This document shows, piece by piece, positions 13,153-14,411 of a stretch of DNA of 14,411 nucleotides (its first letter is position 1; each line of letters opens with the position of its first letter). Source of the stretch: Methanobacteriota archaeon (GTDB lineage: Archaea > Halobacteriota > Methanosarcinia > Methanosarcinales > Methanoperedenaceae). Both the position numbers and the translations under genes were made by a program. Location: positions 1 through 14,411 of the forward strand of contig JAHIFK010000143.1 of assembly GCA_018900975.1 (NCBI GenBank). Direction: 5' to 3'. The notes under the pieces are model-generated. The model saw nothing but the letters and a program-made list of their open reading frames with translations. It made no database searches and had not been told where the DNA came from.

Positions 13153-14223
13153 TCAAATTTCATCAATTATTTTAAAGAATGTTTCAGTATCTGTGTAACC
13201 CGGTATCCTTTCAATCTCATTTCCTTCTGATGAACGAAATATCATAGTTGGTGTACCTCTCACATTGAGATTTATCACCTCATTTTTTTGTTTATCGATA
13301 TCTATTGATACTAATATGAATTTTTCGTTTAATTTATCGAAGATTTTCTCTTTTGATAGAGTTTCATCTTCAAATTTCTTGCACCAGCCACAATTATCAG
13401 ATCTTATATACACGAATATTGGTTTATCATTTGCTTTTGCAGGCACCAAAGCAGTTTCAACCGTAGAAAGGAATTTATAATTATTCAAAGTAAATTTACT
13501 AGCTCCAAAAGAATCACTCCCAGCAACTGTTGGTTCTTTGACTGTGGATGTTGGTGTTCCAGCAGAATATGATGTGGAATCTTGAGACGTTTTTATATCA
13601 CTTGGGAGAATATATTTGGGGTGTTTAGAATAAGCTGAATTTATGGGCACATAAGTATATCCTTCCCCTCTAATTAATACATAATCATAACATTCTCTTC
13701 TTGGGTCTTCATTAAAACAGGGTGGATACAATTTTATAGAATTGGTTTCCGACCACTCCACAAATGGCTTAATTTCTGAAATAGTGTCATCTTTAAATAA
13801 ATATGTATTTATATACATTTCCATAGAACGTCCAGGTTGTAATAAAATAGTACCTCCCATAGTTTGCCCATATTCATCCCAAATATATTTCCGATCCAAA
13901 TAACTTTCATCTATATGTTTTAATAACAATCCGAAATCTAAGGATTTTAAATTAAAAGTGGTTGGGTTTTCTACTCTACCTTCTAATTTATAATAACCAG
14001 ATTCTTCATACTTTATACCCCCATAATCAACAGATCTAGGTTCAACTTTAACAAGCTCTATTTTTACTATAACGCCTTCAGGCGTTTCCAATTTTTCTTG
14101 GATTTTGATATTGTGATTCTTACCAATATCAATGTTTTTCGAACCATCTTCAGATATTCCAGTACATCCAGAAATAAAAATGATACTTACAATAAGTATA
14201 CAAATTATCAACAATTTCTTCAT
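13153..14223 (-). CDS. Lipoprotein with C-terminal thioredoxin domain
   Basis: A 356-residue exported protein. The signal peptide MKKLLIICILIVSIIFISGC ends in the lipobox ISGC, so C20 is probably lipid-modified and the protein anchored outside the membrane. Residues about 30-165 form a beta-rich domain of unknown type (KIELVKVEPRSV, GYYKLEGRVENPTTFNLKSL), then a low-complexity Ser/Thr linker (about 211-240). The C-terminal thioredoxin fold starts near 245, with the redox pair CGWC (278-281) and the cis-proline in RGTPT (P325), so it likely forms, breaks or shuffles disulfides in surface proteins. C169 and C178 could be a structural disulfide. The ATG at 14223 is chosen because AGGTGATC lies four bases before it and the signal peptide begins there; an in-frame ATG at 14280 would add 19 unlikely residues. 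Confidence 0.85.
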   Translation of the reverse strand: MKKLLIICILIVSIIFISGCTGISEDGSKNIDIGKNHNIKIQEKLETPEGVIVKIELVKVEPRSVDYGGIKYEESGYYKLEGRVENPTTFNLKSLDFGLLLKHIDESYLDRKYIWDEYGQTMGGTILLQPGRSMEMYINTYLFKDDTISEIKPFVEWSETNSIKLYPPCFNEDPRRECYDYVLIRGEGYTYVPINSAYSKHPKYILPSDIKTSQDSTSYSAGTPTSTVKEPTVAGSDSFGASKFTLNNYKFLSTVETALVPAKANDKPIFVYIRSDNCGWCKKFEDETLSKEKIFDKLNEKFILVSIDIDKQKNEVINLNVRGTPTMIFRSSEGNEIERIPGYTDTETFFKIIDEI

Positions 14224-14262
14224 TTGATCACCTACACTATTTAATCCATAACAAATCAACTC

Positions 14263-14272
14263 ATTTATAGAG
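14263..14272 (-). promoter_or_regulatory. TATA box of the lipoprotein gene
   Basis: CTCTATAAAT on the minus strand; transcription would start near 14241, giving a leader that contains AGGTGATC and supports the ATG at 14223 over the one at 14280. Beyond it, 14281-14411 is AT-rich with no visible gene. Confidence 0.5.
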
Positions 14273-14411
14273 TTTTTCATTTAGTTCATGCCACAGGGAT
14301 TTCCACACTAATAAATATCTCCCATTTTTCCTTAAAACATGCCAAAAATCGCATAGCTCTGACATAGAGTCATTTTAAAAATGTAACTAATTTGTTGTCA
14401 TTAATACATAA

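Noticed and set aside
14224..14280. Longer N-terminus for the lipoprotein gene
   Set aside because: It would place 19 residues ahead of a good signal peptide, and the TATA box at 14263-14272 and ribosome site both support the later ATG.

Overview
The window is archaeal chromosome. The evidence is an FtsZ2-type tubulin, an archaeal-type threonyl-tRNA synthetase with the D-aminoacyl-deacylase-like editing domain, ribosomal protein S8e (absent from bacteria), a XerA-type recombinase, TATA-box promoters, and ribosome-binding sites of the GGTGAT/GAGGT type alongside several apparently leaderless genes. The gene set and moderate AT richness fit a euryarchaeon of the Methanosarcinales type. A UbiD-family decarboxylase and a DUF362-ferredoxin protein would suit a quinone- and ferredoxin-rich lineage such as Methanoperedens or related ANME archaea, but that placement is inference.

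Left part (1-4687), informational and cell-division genes. A larB gene for nickel-pincer cofactor synthesis runs off the left edge on the minus strand. Upstream of it, on the same strand, is a two-gene operon of a ribbon-helix-helix regulator (the CdrS type) and ftsZ2, closed by a clear hairpin-T-run terminator. The cdrS promoter carries a 12-bp tandem repeat between TATA box and predicted start site, which looks like an operator. Divergently on the plus strand lie thrS and rps8e, the latter with its own terminator.

Middle part (4688-9532), the least ordinary region. A xerA recombinase gene has a dif-like 28-bp site directly upstream of its promoter. It is followed by marR, a DUF362 gene whose ferredoxin domain is separated by a frameshift, a structured G-rich hairpin, and a translationally coupled pair of a small CxxC/HxxC protein and a UbiD decarboxylase. 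Three intergenic blocks here hold ten exact copies of CGTWACG (plus one CGTGACG), set 22-29 bp apart with AT-rich spacers. Two copies flank the TATA box of the small-protein/ubiD operon. Outside these blocks the 7-mer occurs only about as often as chance predicts. This array is the best candidate in the window for an undescribed regulatory or chromosome-organising system.

Right part (9537-14411), cell-envelope genes. A small one-helix membrane protein (minus strand) diverges from an operon of a TPM-domain membrane protein with a glycine-rich tail, a protein of the type often found beside LemA genes, and a LemA protein carrying an extra C-terminal beta-rich domain. A pyridoxamine-phosphate-oxidase-like flavoprotein follows, then an unexplained 270-bp gap with a GC-rich hairpin, and finally a minus-strand lipoprotein with a C-terminal CGWC thioredoxin domain. 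I found no tRNA, rRNA, CRISPR array or intact insertion sequence.
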